Shown piece after piece: positions 11,577 to 22,314 of a stretch of 64,000 bases of DNA; positions within the stretch are counted from its first letter, which is position 1; each line of letters begins with the position of its first letter. Made by a program: the position numbers and the translations under genes. Source of the DNA: Shewanella dokdonensis (GTDB lineage: Bacteria > Pseudomonadota > Gammaproteobacteria > Enterobacterales > Shewanellaceae); NCBI RefSeq assembly GCF_018394335.1, contig NZ_CP074572.1, positions 3,844,001-3,908,000 of the forward strand, written 5' to 3'. The notes beneath the pieces were generated by a model that saw only the letters and a list, made by a program, of their open reading frames with translations, was not told where the DNA came from and searched no databases.

Positions 11577-12144
11577 CTCAAACTCCTGCGGTGTCTCTCA
11601 TGTCATCACACCGTCACTATTAATTTAATCGTTTTGAATTAGTGTTGAACGTTGTAAAACAGTCATAAGGAACAGAATCAGAGATAGTGCAGAACTATTG
11701 CTTAAAAAAAGATGCATGAAATATATCTATATAAATATGATAATGCATTCGTTAAATGCATGTATATGAATTAATGAGTTTTTCTCCATCATTAACCATC
11801 AATCTCCCTTGCCACCTCTGCCGGAAAATCAGCAAGTTCACCAAACTATTCCTACTTATTTTCCCTATAGCACTTTTATAAATTTGCTGAAAAATCAGCA
11901 GAGAAATAGCTATAGCTAAGCATTAAGCCCAGCAGTTCTGTGATTAATGGGAAATGGCTTAACGAGAAAATCGGCAGCGGAATGTGAGAGTGTGTCATCG
12001 AGTAGCAAACAGATAACCAACTAGATAAGCGAACTGTGAAATTACGCCTGTTCAGCCCATAGGCCAGTTGGTACACTTTCAACCCTTAGTTATTGTTTTT
12101 ATAGAGCTGCTCACGAAATAAACAAAGCAGCCATCAGGGTCATC
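11577..12144. other. 568-base AT-rich divergent intergenic region
   Basis: No gene of convincing length. It separates the leftward replication genes from the rightward hsd operon, so it must hold promoters for both. It has AT-rich segments (11700-11770) and several short GAAAATCAGC-like repeats (about 11822, 11888 and 11968, with variants). By analogy with P4-like elements the island origin could be here, but I see no iteron set clear enough to claim it. Confidence 0.4.
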
Positions 12145-14132
12145 ATGGAACCAACCAGTATTAGTTCGCTTGCCAGTTTTATCTGGTCAGTTGCCGATAT
12201 TCTTCGCGGTGATTTCAAACAGTCTCAGTACGGTCGCATCATTCTGCCATTCACGGTATTACGCCGTCTGGAATGTGTCCTAGAAGCCACCAAGGGCAAA
12301 GTCTTAGCTCAAGTGGAAGCCACCAAGGCTCTGCCCGATGCCGCTCGTGAAAAACTGCTGCTCAATGCCTCGGGTCAGAACTTTTACAACGCATCTCCAC
12401 TCAACCTGAACTTGCTCGGTGAGAACAACACCGCTGATAACCTTGACGCCTATGTGCGGGCCTTCTCCAAAGATGCTCGTGAGATTTTCGAGCACTTCAG
12501 TTTCGTCAATACTATCTACGCCCTTGACGATGCCGACTTGATTTACCAAGTAGTGCAAAAATTCCGTGAGGTTGACCTGTCGCCAGCCGCGGTAGACAAC
12601 TACCACATGGGCTTAGTGTTTGAAGAGCTTATTCGCCGCTTTGCTGAAAGTTCGAACGAAACCGCAGGGGAGCACTTTACTCCGCGTGATATCGTGCGGT
12701 TAACCACCTCATTGGTGTTTAGTGGCGATGATGATGCCTTAACTAAGCCTGGCGTGGTGCGTTCCATCTACGACCCAACCGCCGGTACGGGCGGCTTTCT
12801 GTCGTCTGGAATGGAATACCTTAACGAGATTAATCAACAGGCTCGCTTAGCCACCTTTGGCCAAGAGCTGAACCCTGAGTCCTACGCTATCTGTAAAGCG
12901 GATATGCTGATCAAAGGGCAGAATATCAGCAACATCAAGTTGGGTAATACTCTGTCAGATGACCAACTGGCGTTTGAACGCTTTGACTACTGCCTGTCTA
13001 ACCCGCCGTTTGGCGTGGATTGGAAGAAAGTTGAAACTCAAGTGAACAACGAGCACAAAAAGCACGGCTTTAATGGCCGCTTTGGCCCAGGCTTGCCACG
13101 GGTGTCTGATGGTTCGTTACTGTTCTTGCTGCACCTCATTAGCAAGATGAAGCCCGTCAGCGATAAATCCGCCGGTAGTCGTATTGGCATTATCCTTAAC
13201 GGCTCACCGCTGTTTACCGGTGGTGCCAGGCAGTGGCGAGTGAAATCCGCCGCTACATTCTTGAAAATGATCTGCTCGATGCCTTAGTCGCTTTACCCAA
13301 CGACATGTTCTACAACACCGGCATTGCCACTTACATTTGGGTACTGTCTAACCACAAGCCTGCTGAGCGTAAAGGCAAAGTGCTGCTGATCAACGCTAGC
13401 GACATGCACTCCAGCATGCGTAAATCCCTCGGTAGCAAACGCAAGTTCCTTGATGATGAAGCGATTAACACCATCGTTGAGCTGTATAGCCGCTATGAGC
13501 AAAGTCCGGTCGCCAAGATTTTTAATACCACCGACTTTGGTTACCGCCGCATTACTGTTGAGCGGCCAATGAAGCTGGCTATCTATCCCCATGATGCCGA
13601 CAAACTCAGCAGTTTGATCGAGCAAAAAGCCTGGCAGAAGCTCGATGACGAGCTTAAACACGCGGTGCTGTCAGCACTCACCGCGTTGCCGCAAGACAAG
13701 TACCTGTCCCGCGAAGTATTTAAAAAGGCCTTTAACAAAGCCTTTGCGGCCATTTCCACCAGCAAGCTGCCCGCAACGGTACTCAAGTTGCTGCTGAGCA
13801 ATCTCGGCGAGCAGGATGAAACGGCGGAGATTTGTAAAACTAAGGGCGTTGCTGAGCCTGCCACCGAACTGCGGGACTACGAAAACGTACCGCTCGGTGA
13901 AGACATTAACACTTACTTCAAGCGGGAAGTGTTACCCCATGTACCAGAAGCCTGGATTGATACCAGCAAGATAGATCCACTTGATGAGCAAGTGGGTGTT
14001 GTCGGTTATGAAATCCCGTTTAACCGCCATTTCTACCAGTACCAGCCACCACGACCATTGGCCGAGATCGACGCCGATCTGGAGGCCGTTTCTAAAGATA
14101 TCATGAACTTGCTTTCAGAGGTTCACTCATGA
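12145..14132 (+). CDS. hsdM: Type I restriction-modification methyltransferase subunit (one apparent frameshift)
   Basis: N6-adenine methyltransferase subunit; with HsdS it methylates the recognition site and with HsdR it forms the restriction complex. The N-terminal HsdM_N helical domain ([20 protein letters not shown]) is followed by the SAM-binding motif DPTAGTGGF and the catalytic motif SNPPFG. The frame is lost near 13225-13250, where FTGGAxSG should join [20 protein letters not shown]. Total length would be about 662 residues. The last bases overlap the hsdS start (ATGA at 14129), the usual translational coupling. The recognition sequence cannot be read from the gene. Confidence 0.9.
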
Positions 14133-15471
14133 GTGCAAGTTATACTAGTTATCCAGCTTATATGGACTCACAAATTGCGTGGGTTGGTGAGATGCCATCA
14201 TCTTGGCATTTGAAGAAGGTAAAGTTCCTATTTACGATCAAAAAAAGAATTGCGGGGAGTCTTGGGCATGATGTGCTTTCTGTTACTCAACGAGGGGTCG
14301 TAAAAAAAGATATCGATAGTGGGGAAGGTCAGCTTTCTACCGATTACTCAAAGTATCAATTAGTTTATCCTGGCGATTTTGCAATGAACCACATGGACCT
14401 ATTGACTGGTTATGTGGATATATCACGTCACGAGGGTGTTACAAGCCCAGATTATCGAGTTTTTACCCTTGATGATGCACAAAACTGTGCAAAATATTTC
14501 CTATATATCTATCAGTTAGGCTACCAAAAAAGATTTTCTTCCATATGGGACAGGGTGCTTCGCATCTAGGTCGATGGCGTTTAGCAACTGAAGAATTTAA
14601 GGAAATGGAATTTCCGTTTCCAAGCCCAATAGAACAACACAAAATTGCAGCCTTCCTCGACTACGAAACCGCCAGAATCGACCGCCTGATAGAAAAGCAA
14701 CAGCGGCTGATTGAACTGCTAAAAGAGAAACGCCAAGCGGTGATCTCCCATGCAGTCACCAAAGGCCTCAATCCTGATGCTCCAATGAAAGACTCAGGCG
14801 TCGAGTGGCTCGGCCAAGTGCCTGAGCATTGGACAGTGGCAGGTTTTAAAAAATATATTGGGCCAATTGTTGACTATCGTGGACGGACACCTGAAAAAAC
14901 AGAGTCAGGGGTCTTTCTTGTAACCGCCAGAAATATAAAAAATGGAAATGTAGACTATAGCCTTTCTGAAGAGTTTATATCTGACAACGATTACCCAGAA
15001 GTAATGAAACGAGGTAAGCCTAAAATTGGAGATGTCTTATTCACAACTGAGGCACCTTTGGGCGAAGTGGCACAAGTAGATGATGAAAGTGTCGCATTTG
15101 CTCAACGCATTATTAAATTTCGAGGATTGGAAAACATTCTAACTAATGATTATCTCAAGCTATTTATACAATCAACTCCGTTCCAAGATGGTTTAATGAC
15201 CTACGCTACGGGTTCTACAGCTTTAGGAATTAAAGTTGAACGGCTCAGCTACCTTAAGCAATTGATTCCTCCAATATCTGAACAAAAACAGATAGTTTCG
15301 ACAATTAAGCTCCACCATATCAAATACGGTCGACTTATAGCTACGGCTATGGAAGCTATAAATTTAATGAAAGAACGCCGTACAGTTCTTATCTCCGCTG
15401 CAGTCACTGGCAAAATCGATGTGCGTGCTTGGGTAAAACTTAAAGAAGCGTCAGCGAGTGATGCGGCATGA
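14129..15471 (+). CDS. hsdS: Type I restriction-modification specificity subunit (one apparent frameshift)
   Basis: DNA sequence-recognition subunit with two target-recognition domains. TRD1 occupies about 1-145, ending in GQGASHLGRWRLATEEFKEM. A central conserved helix follows (IAAFLDYETARIDRLIEKQQ and IELLKEKRQAVISHAVTKGL). TRD2 runs from about 225 and ends in a second conserved helix (LMKERRTVLISAAVTGKIDVR). The frame changes near 14545-14560 at IWDR/MGQGASH. TRD DNA is more AT-rich than the conserved helices, as expected from TRD swapping in HsdS genes. Confidence 0.88.
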
Positions 15472-15543
15472 ACTTAGCGTTAATCTTCCCGATAACGGCG
15501 GTAAGTTGTTATGCTGACTCAATGAATGTCAGCGGGAGATACC

Positions 15544-15972
15544 ATGTCGTCAATTAACGCAGCGTTAGTGACTCTCGCCAAGAGCCAAGCAGACATTGCC
15601 GTGCTGTGGCTCTACGGCTCACGGGCCAAAGGCAACGCCAGCGAGCAGAGTGATTGGGATTTGGCGGTGGCGTTTAATCCGGTGAAATTGGCAGATCCAC
15701 TTGATAACCGATTGCGGGCCGAGCTGCTGGCACTCGATTGGCAACGGCAACTTGGTTTGCCTGAAGGTAAATTATCGCTGGTGGACATTAATCTGGCGCC
15801 TATTCCACTGGCGTTTGAAATCATTAACGCTAATCAGGTGATCTACTGCCGTGATGACGGCCGTCGTCTGCAGGAAGAAGCTCGTATTATGTCAAAGATG
15901 GAGCTGGACTATTGCCAAGCTAACCGTAACCCGCTTGCCCAAGGCTCTCTCAAACAAGGAACTAGCGAATAA
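15544..15972 (+). CDS. mntA: MntA-type nucleotidyltransferase antitoxin
   Basis: A minimal nucleotidyltransferase of 142 residues. The fold signature GSRAKGNASEQSDWD matches the GSX10DXD active site exactly. ATG 15544 follows GGGAG and is preferred over an upstream in-frame start. The stop overlaps the start of the HEPN gene. In the characterised Shewanella oneidensis MntA/HepT system the enzyme adenylylates a tyrosine next to the HEPN RNase motif and so silences the toxin; both the active site here and the target tyrosine in the next gene are present. It is inserted between hsdS and hsdR. Confidence 0.87.
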   Translation: MSSINAALVTLAKSQADIAVLWLYGSRAKGNASEQSDWDLAVAFNPVKLADPLDNRLRAELLALDWQRQLGLPEGKLSLVDINLAPIPLAFEIINANQVIYCRDDGRRLQEEARIMSKMELDYCQANRNPLAQGSLKQGTSE

Positions 15973-16400
15973 TGTCTGACAACGCTTATATCACCTCATT
16001 GCGACTGAGCCTTAGTCGCTACCAAGCGGAATTAGCTGAAATTAAGAGCTTACTTGGTGAACGGGCTTTATCAAACCTAGAGTATCGAGCGGCAGAACGC
16101 ACGCTGCAGGTATCAATTGAAGCCTGTATTGGAATAGCCAAACATTGGGCGAAAGCGTTGGCAGGACACAGCCCACAAGATGCTTATCAAGCGTTTGAGA
16201 TCCTCTGTCAACGCGGTCAACAGCCCGCAGATGGCCTGGCAGGCTGGCGTAAAGTCATAGGCCTGAGAAACGCCCTGGTGCATGATTACTTGAACATTGA
16301 CCCAGAGATTATCCGTAGCGTGATCGCCCAAAGCTATACCGACCAGTTATTTACCTTTGCCGAACAAGGCCTCAATTGGCTGGCACAGCAGGAGAGTTAA
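15972..16400 (+). CDS. hepT: HepT-like HEPN toxin (predicted RNase)
   Basis: 142 residues, all-helical. It carries the HEPN catalytic motif RNALVHDY (R99, H104, Y106), that is RX4H followed by the tyrosine which MntA modifies in the studied homologue. Its start overlaps the mntA stop by one base and hsdR begins 6 bases after it, so the toxin-antitoxin pair is co-transcribed with the restriction genes. Expected action: RNA cleavage when not modified. The family call is strong; the linkage to restriction is an inference from position. Confidence 0.87.
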   Translation: MSDNAYITSLRLSLSRYQAELAEIKSLLGERALSNLEYRAAERTLQVSIEACIGIAKHWAKALAGHSPQDAYQAFEILCQRGQQPADGLAGWRKVIGLRNALVHDYLNIDPEIIRSVIAQSYTDQLFTFAEQGLNWLAQQES

Positions 16401-16406
16401 TCATCC

Positions 16407-19400
16407 ATGAGCATGGAAGCAAAAGCCCGCGAGAAGGCATTCCAAGATCACATCGTTAAGCAGCTAGCCCAGCAAGGTTGGCTCATTGGGGATTCAGCCC
16501 ACTATGACAAACAGCGTGCTATCTACCCCGAGGACCTGTTGGATTATCTGCAAGAAAGCCAACCTGACGCTTGGAGTAAGTTCGCCAAGATTTATCCGCA
16601 AAATACCAACGAGCATCTGTTTAACGCGGTCGTCAGGCACTTAGACCATAGCGACAAAGGGACGCTGTGGTTACTGCGAAATCATCTGGAAGATCGCGGT
16701 GCGAGACTTAGATTAGCGACCTTTAAGCCTGATCACGGTTTAAACCCCGAGCTAATGGCTCGTTATCAAGCTAACCGTTTACGTGTGGTACCTGAGTTGG
16801 TGTATAGCCCGAACGGTTACGACGGTCGCTTGGATTTGACGCTGTTCTTAAATGGTTTGCCAGTGGCAACATTGGAGCTGAAGTCTTGTTTTAAGCAAAG
16901 TCTTGAGAACGCCAAACAGCAGTATCGCAAAGATCGCCCCGTTAAGACCGGCACTAAGGACGAGCCATTACTTAAGTTTCGCCGCGGTGCATTAGTGCAT
17001 TTTGCTGTGAATCAGTTTGAAGTAGCAATGACCACTAAGCTGGCCGGTGATAATACCTTCTTTTTGCCATTTAACCGCGGTACAGCAGCCGGTGGGGCGG
17101 GTAATGATATTCCTGCATCGGGTGAAGGCTTTGCAACTGAGTATTTGTGGGATGAAATATTTTCACCTGATAACTGGCTGAGAATTCTTGGGCGTTACAT
17201 CCACCTTGAAGTAAAACGTGATGAAGATGCTCTTGGGCGAATTGTTAAAAAAGAGACCATGATCTTCCCGCGTTATCACCAGTGGCATGTGGTGCAAAAG
17301 CTACTCAACACAGTGCAACAAGAAGGCACTGGACATAAGTATCTTATTCAGCACTCTGCAGGTTCTGGCAAGTCCAACTCAATTGCTTGGTTAACCCATC
17401 AATTGGCCTCGCTGTATCAAGCCAACGGCAATAAATTCTTTAAGTCGGTGATTGTGATTACCGACCGCACAGTGCTTGATAGCCAACTGCAGGAAACTAT
17501 TTCGCAGTTTGAACATGCTGAAGGTGTGATCAGTAGCATCAACCGTGATGAAGGTGAGGGCAGCAAATCGGCACAACTGGCGGCGTCACTCGCCAACGGT
17601 ACGCCAATCATTGTGGTCACCATTCAGACGTTCCCACATGTGCTGAAAGCAATTCAAGAAACTACGAGCCTCAAAGACAACACCTTCGCCGTGATTGCTG
17701 ACGAAGCTCATTCGAGCCAAAGCGGTAGCACCGCCAGACAGTTACGTGAAGTGTTGATGGCGGAACAGCTCGATGAGAATGACGAGCTAAGTGCTGAAGA
17801 CGTGATGAACATGACGCTAGCCGCTCGCGGTGGTAGCAATAACATCAGCTACTTCGCCTTTACGGCGACGCCAAAGGGCAAAACCCTGGAGCTGTTTGGC
17901 CGACCTGAAAACCCTATGATGCCGCTGAGCGATAACAACAAGCCTAAAGCGTTTGATGTCTACAGCATGCGGCAGGCGATTGAGGAAGGCTTTATCCTTG
18001 ATGTGCTGCGGAACTACACCAGCTACAGCTTGGCCTATCGTATGGCCATGGCTAATGGTGACGCCGAGCAGGAAGTGGACAGTAAGAAAGCCAAAAAGTT
18101 GCTGAACCGTTGGGTGCGATTGCATCCTCATAACATTGGTCAAAAAGTGCAGGTGATTGTGGAGCACTTCAGAGCCAACGTGGCTCAGTTACTCAACCAA
18201 CAAGCAAAAGCGATGGTGGTCACCAGTAGCCGCTTGGAAGCGGTGAAATACAAGCTGGCGTTTGATAAGTATGTTAGCGAGCAGGGCTATCATCATATTC
18301 AAGCCATGGTGGCGTTTTCGGGCGAAGTGGTTGACCCGGGTACCAGCGTTGGCCATACCGAACGTAGCATGAACCCTGACTTGAATGGTCAGGACATGCG
18401 AAAGGCATTTGACACCGACAGCTACCAGTTGATGCTGGTGGCCAATAAGTTTCAAACAGGGTTTGACCAACCGAAACTGTGTGCCATGTACGTGGATAAA
18501 AAGCTGACTGGCGTGGATTGTATTCAGACGCTGTCACGGCTTAATCGCACTTATCCAGGTAAGGACCGTACCTTTGTGCTGGACTTCGTCAATGATCCGC
18601 AGGATGTGCTGACTGAGTTCCAGAAATACTACGAGATTGCTGAGCTGGATACTGTGTCTGATCCTAACTTGGTGTATGACTTGAAGCACAAGCTGGTGAA
18701 CGAAAACATCTTCCTTTGGAGTGAAGTTGAAGCCTTTGCCGAATGTTACTTTGACCCCAAACGTGGCAACGATTACATGCTGCACTATTTGGCACCGGCA
18801 CGCGAAAGATTCCGTAAACGCTATCAGTTAGCTACCGATGCCCTAAGAACCGCTAAACAGCAGCTCAAGCTGATTAAGCAAACAGGCACTGACGTTGACA
18901 AGGCGAACGCAGAAAAACGCGTGACAGAGGCCGAGGAAGCCAGAAACCAAATGGTGATGTTCAAGAAAGACTTGAACAGCTACATCCGTTTCTATGAGTT
19001 TGCCTCGCAGATCACGCTGTTTGATGCGGCAGATTTAGAACAGCTAAGCAGCTTTGCTAAGTATCTGTTGCCGCTGCTGCGGGAAGAGGATCTCGATGAT
19101 GATGACATCGACCTTGATGGATTAGTGCTGAGCCATTACAAGCTAAAGAGAAACGCACCCAAGACCTTGAACTGCGTGAAGGTCAGGGCGAAGGCTTAGA
19201 TGGGATTACAGGACTTGGCTCCGCGAAACCTAAGCACGATAAAAAAGACTTTCTCTCTGAGATCCTGGCGAAGCTCAATGACCTGTTCGGCGAAGACGTC
19301 ACCGACGGCGATAAGCTGGATTGGTTGCATGGTATGGCCACGAAGATTTCCGAAAATGAAATCGTTATGGCACAGATCAAGAACAACGATCGCAAGTCGA

Positions 19401-19569
19401 TCATGCAAGGGGATTTCCTGGAGCCGCTGATCAAGCCGTTATCGAGCGAATGGACACCCAGAACAGTATGTCGATGGACTACCTTTCTCGCCCAGAAGCC
19501 GCCAAAGCAATACAGAACATCCTGCTGGATATTTTGCTGAAAGGCTTTGGTAAAGAGCTGCGGGGGTAA
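16407..19569 (+). CDS. hsdR: Type I restriction endonuclease subunit (two apparent frameshifts near the 3' end)
   Basis: ATP-driven translocase and nuclease subunit. The N-terminal PD-(D/E)XK nuclease reads NGYDGRLDLTLFLNG and ATLELKSCF, giving D...ELK. The SF2 motor has Walker A HSAGSGKSNS, DEAHSS box II, and motif VI region SRLNRTYPGKDR. The frame is lost near 19150 (add one G to give LKEKRTQDLELREG) and near 19428 (add one A to give LIKAVIERMDTQNSMSMDYL). With both repaired the C terminus ends KGFGKELRG at 19569 and the protein is about 1054 residues. It is the last restriction gene of the operon. Confidence 0.9.
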
Positions 19570-19597
19570 ACTCACAAATGTTTCGAGGAGGTGTTTG

Positions 19598-19795
19598 ATG
19601 GCTACATCATCTTTTAGCCGAGCGTTTGTCGTCATTGACGCCGATGCAATTGCTAAGCTCAAGCTGGCTTCAACTCACCGATCTCCGAGGAAGGCTGACC
19701 GCATCAGTGACGATGTTAAACATGAACTAGCGTTGCTGAAACGGCGGTTAAAAACAACCTCTAATTCTGTCTATGATGAGGCTAAAGATTGTTAA
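19598..19795 (+). CDS. Small protein upstream of zeta-like kinase, possible antitoxin
   Basis: 65 residues behind a strong GAGGAGG site. It begins MATSSFSRAFVVIDADA and has a charged helical C-terminal half. I recognise no family. It starts 28 bases after hsdR and ends 32 bases before the zeta-toxin-like gene, the position expected of an antitoxin or accessory gene in a kinase-toxin cassette. Function not assigned from sequence. Confidence 0.55.
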   Translation: MATSSFSRAFVVIDADAIAKLKLASTHRSPRKADRISDDVKHELALLKRRLKTTSNSVYDEAKDC

Positions 19796-19827
19796 GTGCT
19801 AATGCGATATAACGCGGAGTCAAAACT

Positions 19828-20538
19828 TTGGATATGAGCGATACCGAGCGTGCTATTCATGATCGAGCATTAGAGTACGCCAAAGCAAATAAGAAGCGGA
19901 TAGCTAAAGAGATTGTTGATGTTTACCCATCCGAAAAATCTCCCGTTTCAGTGTTCATGGCTGGCTCACCAGGAGCTGGTAAAACTGAAGTATCTAAAGC
20001 GTTTATCGAGGCTATTGGTGATTCGACACTGCGTATCGATAACGATGAATTGAGAGAGCGTTTTGATGGCTACAATGGGTTGAACTCTCCGTTATTTCAG
20101 GACGCTGCGACACGATTACTTGAAGCCATTCATGACCGAGCGTTAGATAAGAAAGTTAGCTTTATCCTAGATACAACGTTATCGCACTTTGAAAAGGCTC
20201 GACAGAATATTGAACGTTCAATCAATAAAAAACGAGATGTTCTAATATTATTCGTATACCAACGCCCCGATGTTGCTTGGCAGTTTGTCAAAGCACGGGA
20301 AAAAACAGAAGACCGTAGAGTTCCCGCCGAAGTTTTCATCGAACAGTTTTTAGGCTCTCGGGCGACAGTGAACGCCTTGAAAGAATCTTTTGGCAGTGCT
20401 ATTGAATTAACGGTGTTAGTGAAGGATATTAAAGGGGAGATCGAGCGTTATTTCGACAATGTGGACTCAATTGACGCCCACATTAAAGATCAGTACAATC
20501 GCGAATCTCTTGTCGAAATAGTCGACAATGATAAGTAA
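19828..20538 (+). CDS. Zeta-toxin family kinase
   Basis: 236 residues with the P-loop GSPGAGKTEVSK (about 47-58), followed by the DNDELRERFDGYN segment that in zeta/PezT proteins contributes the catalytic aspartate and substrate loop, and the later QRPDVAWQFVKARE region. Zeta toxins phosphorylate UDP-N-acetylglucosamine or related nucleotide sugars; whether this member does so is not known. The start is TTG 19828, with GGAG 8 bases upstream; ATG 19834 is the alternative. No epsilon/PezA-type antitoxin is recognisable, but small genes lie on both sides. Confidence 0.75.
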   Translation: MDMSDTERAIHDRALEYAKANKKRIAKEIVDVYPSEKSPVSVFMAGSPGAGKTEVSKAFIEAIGDSTLRIDNDELRERFDGYNGLNSPLFQDAATRLLEAIHDRALDKKVSFILDTTLSHFEKARQNIERSINKKRDVLILFVYQRPDVAWQFVKAREKTEDRRVPAEVFIEQFLGSRATVNALKESFGSAIELTVLVKDIKGEIERYFDNVDSIDAHIKDQYNRESLVEIVDNDK

Positions 20539-20549
20539 GTGGAGGTGTT

Positions 20550-20720
20550 ATGCTTGCTAAGTTAATGAAAGTAAATGAAAAAACTGTCGAGACGTCTAAG
20601 TTGGCAGATTTCGTTCAGAATGCATCTTCAAGAGACAAGAAGAAAGTATTCAAGCAAGTTTTGAAGGCATCTTCTGCGGAGCAGCGAAAAGTAATAGAGC
20701 AAGCTGCGTCCATGCGGTAA
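20550..20720 (+). CDS. 56-residue small protein downstream of the zeta-like kinase
   Basis: Begins MLAKLMKVNEKTVETSKL behind GGAGGTGTT, 11 bases after the kinase stop, and ends at TAA 20718-20720, just before a terminator. It is lysine- and alanine-rich and predicted helical (a DKKKVFKQVLKASSAEQRK core). No family recognised. It is probably translated, given its ribosome site and tight spacing, and is a second antitoxin candidate for the kinase. Confidence 0.55.
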   Translation: MLAKLMKVNEKTVETSKLADFVQNASSRDKKKVFKQVLKASSAEQRKVIEQAASMR

Positions 20721-20739
20721 TTGCTGATTCTGTTTCGCT

Positions 20740-20766
20740 AAGGTAGCACAAGGGCTACCTTTTCTA
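20740..20766 (+). terminator. Terminator ending the hsd/toxin operon
   Basis: AGGTAGC, loop ACAAGG, GCTACCT followed by TTTC. It lies after the 56-residue gene and before the convergent gene at 20783. Confidence 0.75.
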
Positions 20767-20782
20767 TTTCAAGCGGATGCCG

Positions 20783-21193
20783 TTATCTATCAGGGTAATC
20801 GCCATACCAGTAGTTCACAGCCAACCACTCGCCAAACTGTTGGTAATGCATTAGTAATCTGACGATCCAGTGCATATAGGGCAGGTGTTGCTTTGGATGT
20901 GTTGCGTAAAGTTTCCCATCTTTGCTTAAAAAGATTGACTCGGGGATGAATCCTTTATCAATCAGAAACGCTTTAATGGCTTCAGGCTCTCTGAATAGTC
21001 CAGTTCCCATCACCATTTCACCTTGTAGGTGCATCATCTTTTGGTCAGTCCCATTTTTATCGGGAACAATTTCCACGGTGAAGAATGGAAGCCCATTTTT
21101 ATAGGCTTCATTGTACTGATGGTCTCGCAAATGCCGCGAAAAACGGCCATCAACGAGTAAAGCGGGATAAGATAATGCGACTTCTGCATTCAT
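20783..21193 (-). CDS. Hypothetical protein, 136 residues
   Basis: Good start context: GGAGAAAAATC before the ATG. Soluble, aromatic-rich C terminus (HWIVRLLMHYQQFGEWLAVNYWYG). It has no signal peptide or membrane helix and no motif I recognise. It is convergent to the zeta cassette and divergent from radC, so it is a separate unit. Probably an accessory gene of the island. Confidence 0.6.
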   Translation of the reverse strand: MNAEVALSYPALLVDGRFSRHLRDHQYNEAYKNGLPFFTVEIVPDKNGTDQKMMHLQGEMVMGTGLFREPEAIKAFLIDKGFIPESIFLSKDGKLYATHPKQHLPYMHWIVRLLMHYQQFGEWLAVNYWYGDYPDR

Positions 21194-21353
21194 GATTTTT
21201 CTCCAGATATTATTTTGATAGGGGCCGAATTTGTCACCCCCGATATATCTATTTTAATCGGATCAAGTTGGCCTCAACTTGCTTATACTATCAATTTTTC
21301 ATACGACAGTTGGCATAAGAAACCTGAAGTAAATCAACACTTAGGAATCTTAT

Positions 21354-21839
21354 ATGTCAGAACTATCAAACCCAACCTTTGACGGCGTTAAGTCAGAGAC
21401 TCTGGTTATAAGAGAGGCATTAGCAATACTCGATGCCCGTTATCAGAACCGACAAAACTGCACTGAGGTTTTCACCTCGCCAGCTCTTGTCAGAGATTAC
21501 TTGCGGCTCCGTATGAGTGGCTATGAGCGAGAGGTCTTTGCGGTGCTTCTACTTGATAGCCAGCATCGATTGCTGAGCTATGAGGAGTTGTTTTTCGGCA
21601 CCATAGACGCCGCGTCTGTCTATCCAAGGGAAGTCGTCAAGCTGGTGCTCGCTAAGAACGCCGCTGCGGTGATCTTTGCCCACAACCATCCATCGGGTTA
21701 CGCCGAACCATCGAATGCGGATAGACGCATCACAGAGCGATTAAAGACAGCCTTAGCGACGATTGATGTGTCGACGCTAGACCATCTAGTCGTTGGTCAC
21801 CTTGATGTGGTGTCATTCGCAGAAAGGGGGTGGCTATGA
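21354..21839 (+). CDS. radC: RadC-like JAB-domain protein
   Basis: 161 residues with the JAB/MPN metal site: the glutamate in the YEELFFGT region, HNHPSG ([15 protein letters not shown]) and the following aspartate. This is the short form that lacks the N-terminal helix-hairpin-helix, commonly carried by islands and prophages. The biochemical role of RadC is unsettled; an old link to DNA repair has not held up. It overlaps the next gene by ATGA, so the two are co-translated. Confidence 0.88.
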   Translation: MSELSNPTFDGVKSETLVIREALAILDARYQNRQNCTEVFTSPALVRDYLRLRMSGYEREVFAVLLLDSQHRLLSYEELFFGTIDAASVYPREVVKLVLAKNAAAVIFAHNHPSGYAEPSNADRRITERLKTALATIDVSTLDHLVVGHLDVVSFAERGWL

Positions 21840-22282
21840 CAACGCTTCCAATACCTGTTATTCAGATAGATTTTCTCACCGCAAGGAAATGGTTACCGGT
21901 CACGCTAAGCCTGTCTAGGATGTTACAACGGTTGCTGGTGGAAATGTCTGGTACAGACAGCAGCAAGGCTGTAACACTGAATTTCAAAGACCCTAACTAT
22001 TCGTCTGAATGTGGAGGCTTTCACCCGGTAGAAATTCGCCTAGAACGGACTGCCGCGAACATCTGGCAACTGAGCTATATCACCGATTTTGCCTACTTCG
22101 GACGTCATTACCCAGAGTTGGAGAAGGAGATTGACTTCAACTTCAGCACTGGCATCGGGTATCAAGCTTATGTTGGTGACCATCCGTTAAACCATTTCAG
22201 TGGCCTCTATCGGCTCTGGGAAGCCAATTTCAGAAGCTATCTCACCGATAACCTCTACCAGATAACCATTCACTGGGACTAA
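21836..22282 (+). CDS. DUF2787-family protein
   Basis: 148 residues. The sequence resembles DUF2787 proteins that recur in Shewanella and Vibrio islands next to radC; the C-terminal block [14 protein letters not shown] and the central [18 protein letters not shown] are typical. Function unknown. Start ATG 21836 overlaps the radC stop codon. No membrane segment. Confidence 0.7.
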   Translation: MTTLPIPVIQIDFLTARKWLPVTLSLSRMLQRLLVEMSGTDSSKAVTLNFKDPNYSSECGGFHPVEIRLERTAANIWQLSYITDFAYFGRHYPELEKEIDFNFSTGIGYQAYVGDHPLNHFSGLYRLWEANFRSYLTDNLYQITIHWD

Positions 22283-22314
22283 TCCTTTCAAGCTCAATCT
22301 CACTACATGTACCC

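Noticed and set aside
11822..11985. Iterons of a replication origin
   Set aside because: The GAAAATCAGC-like repeats are few and irregular; not enough to call an origin.
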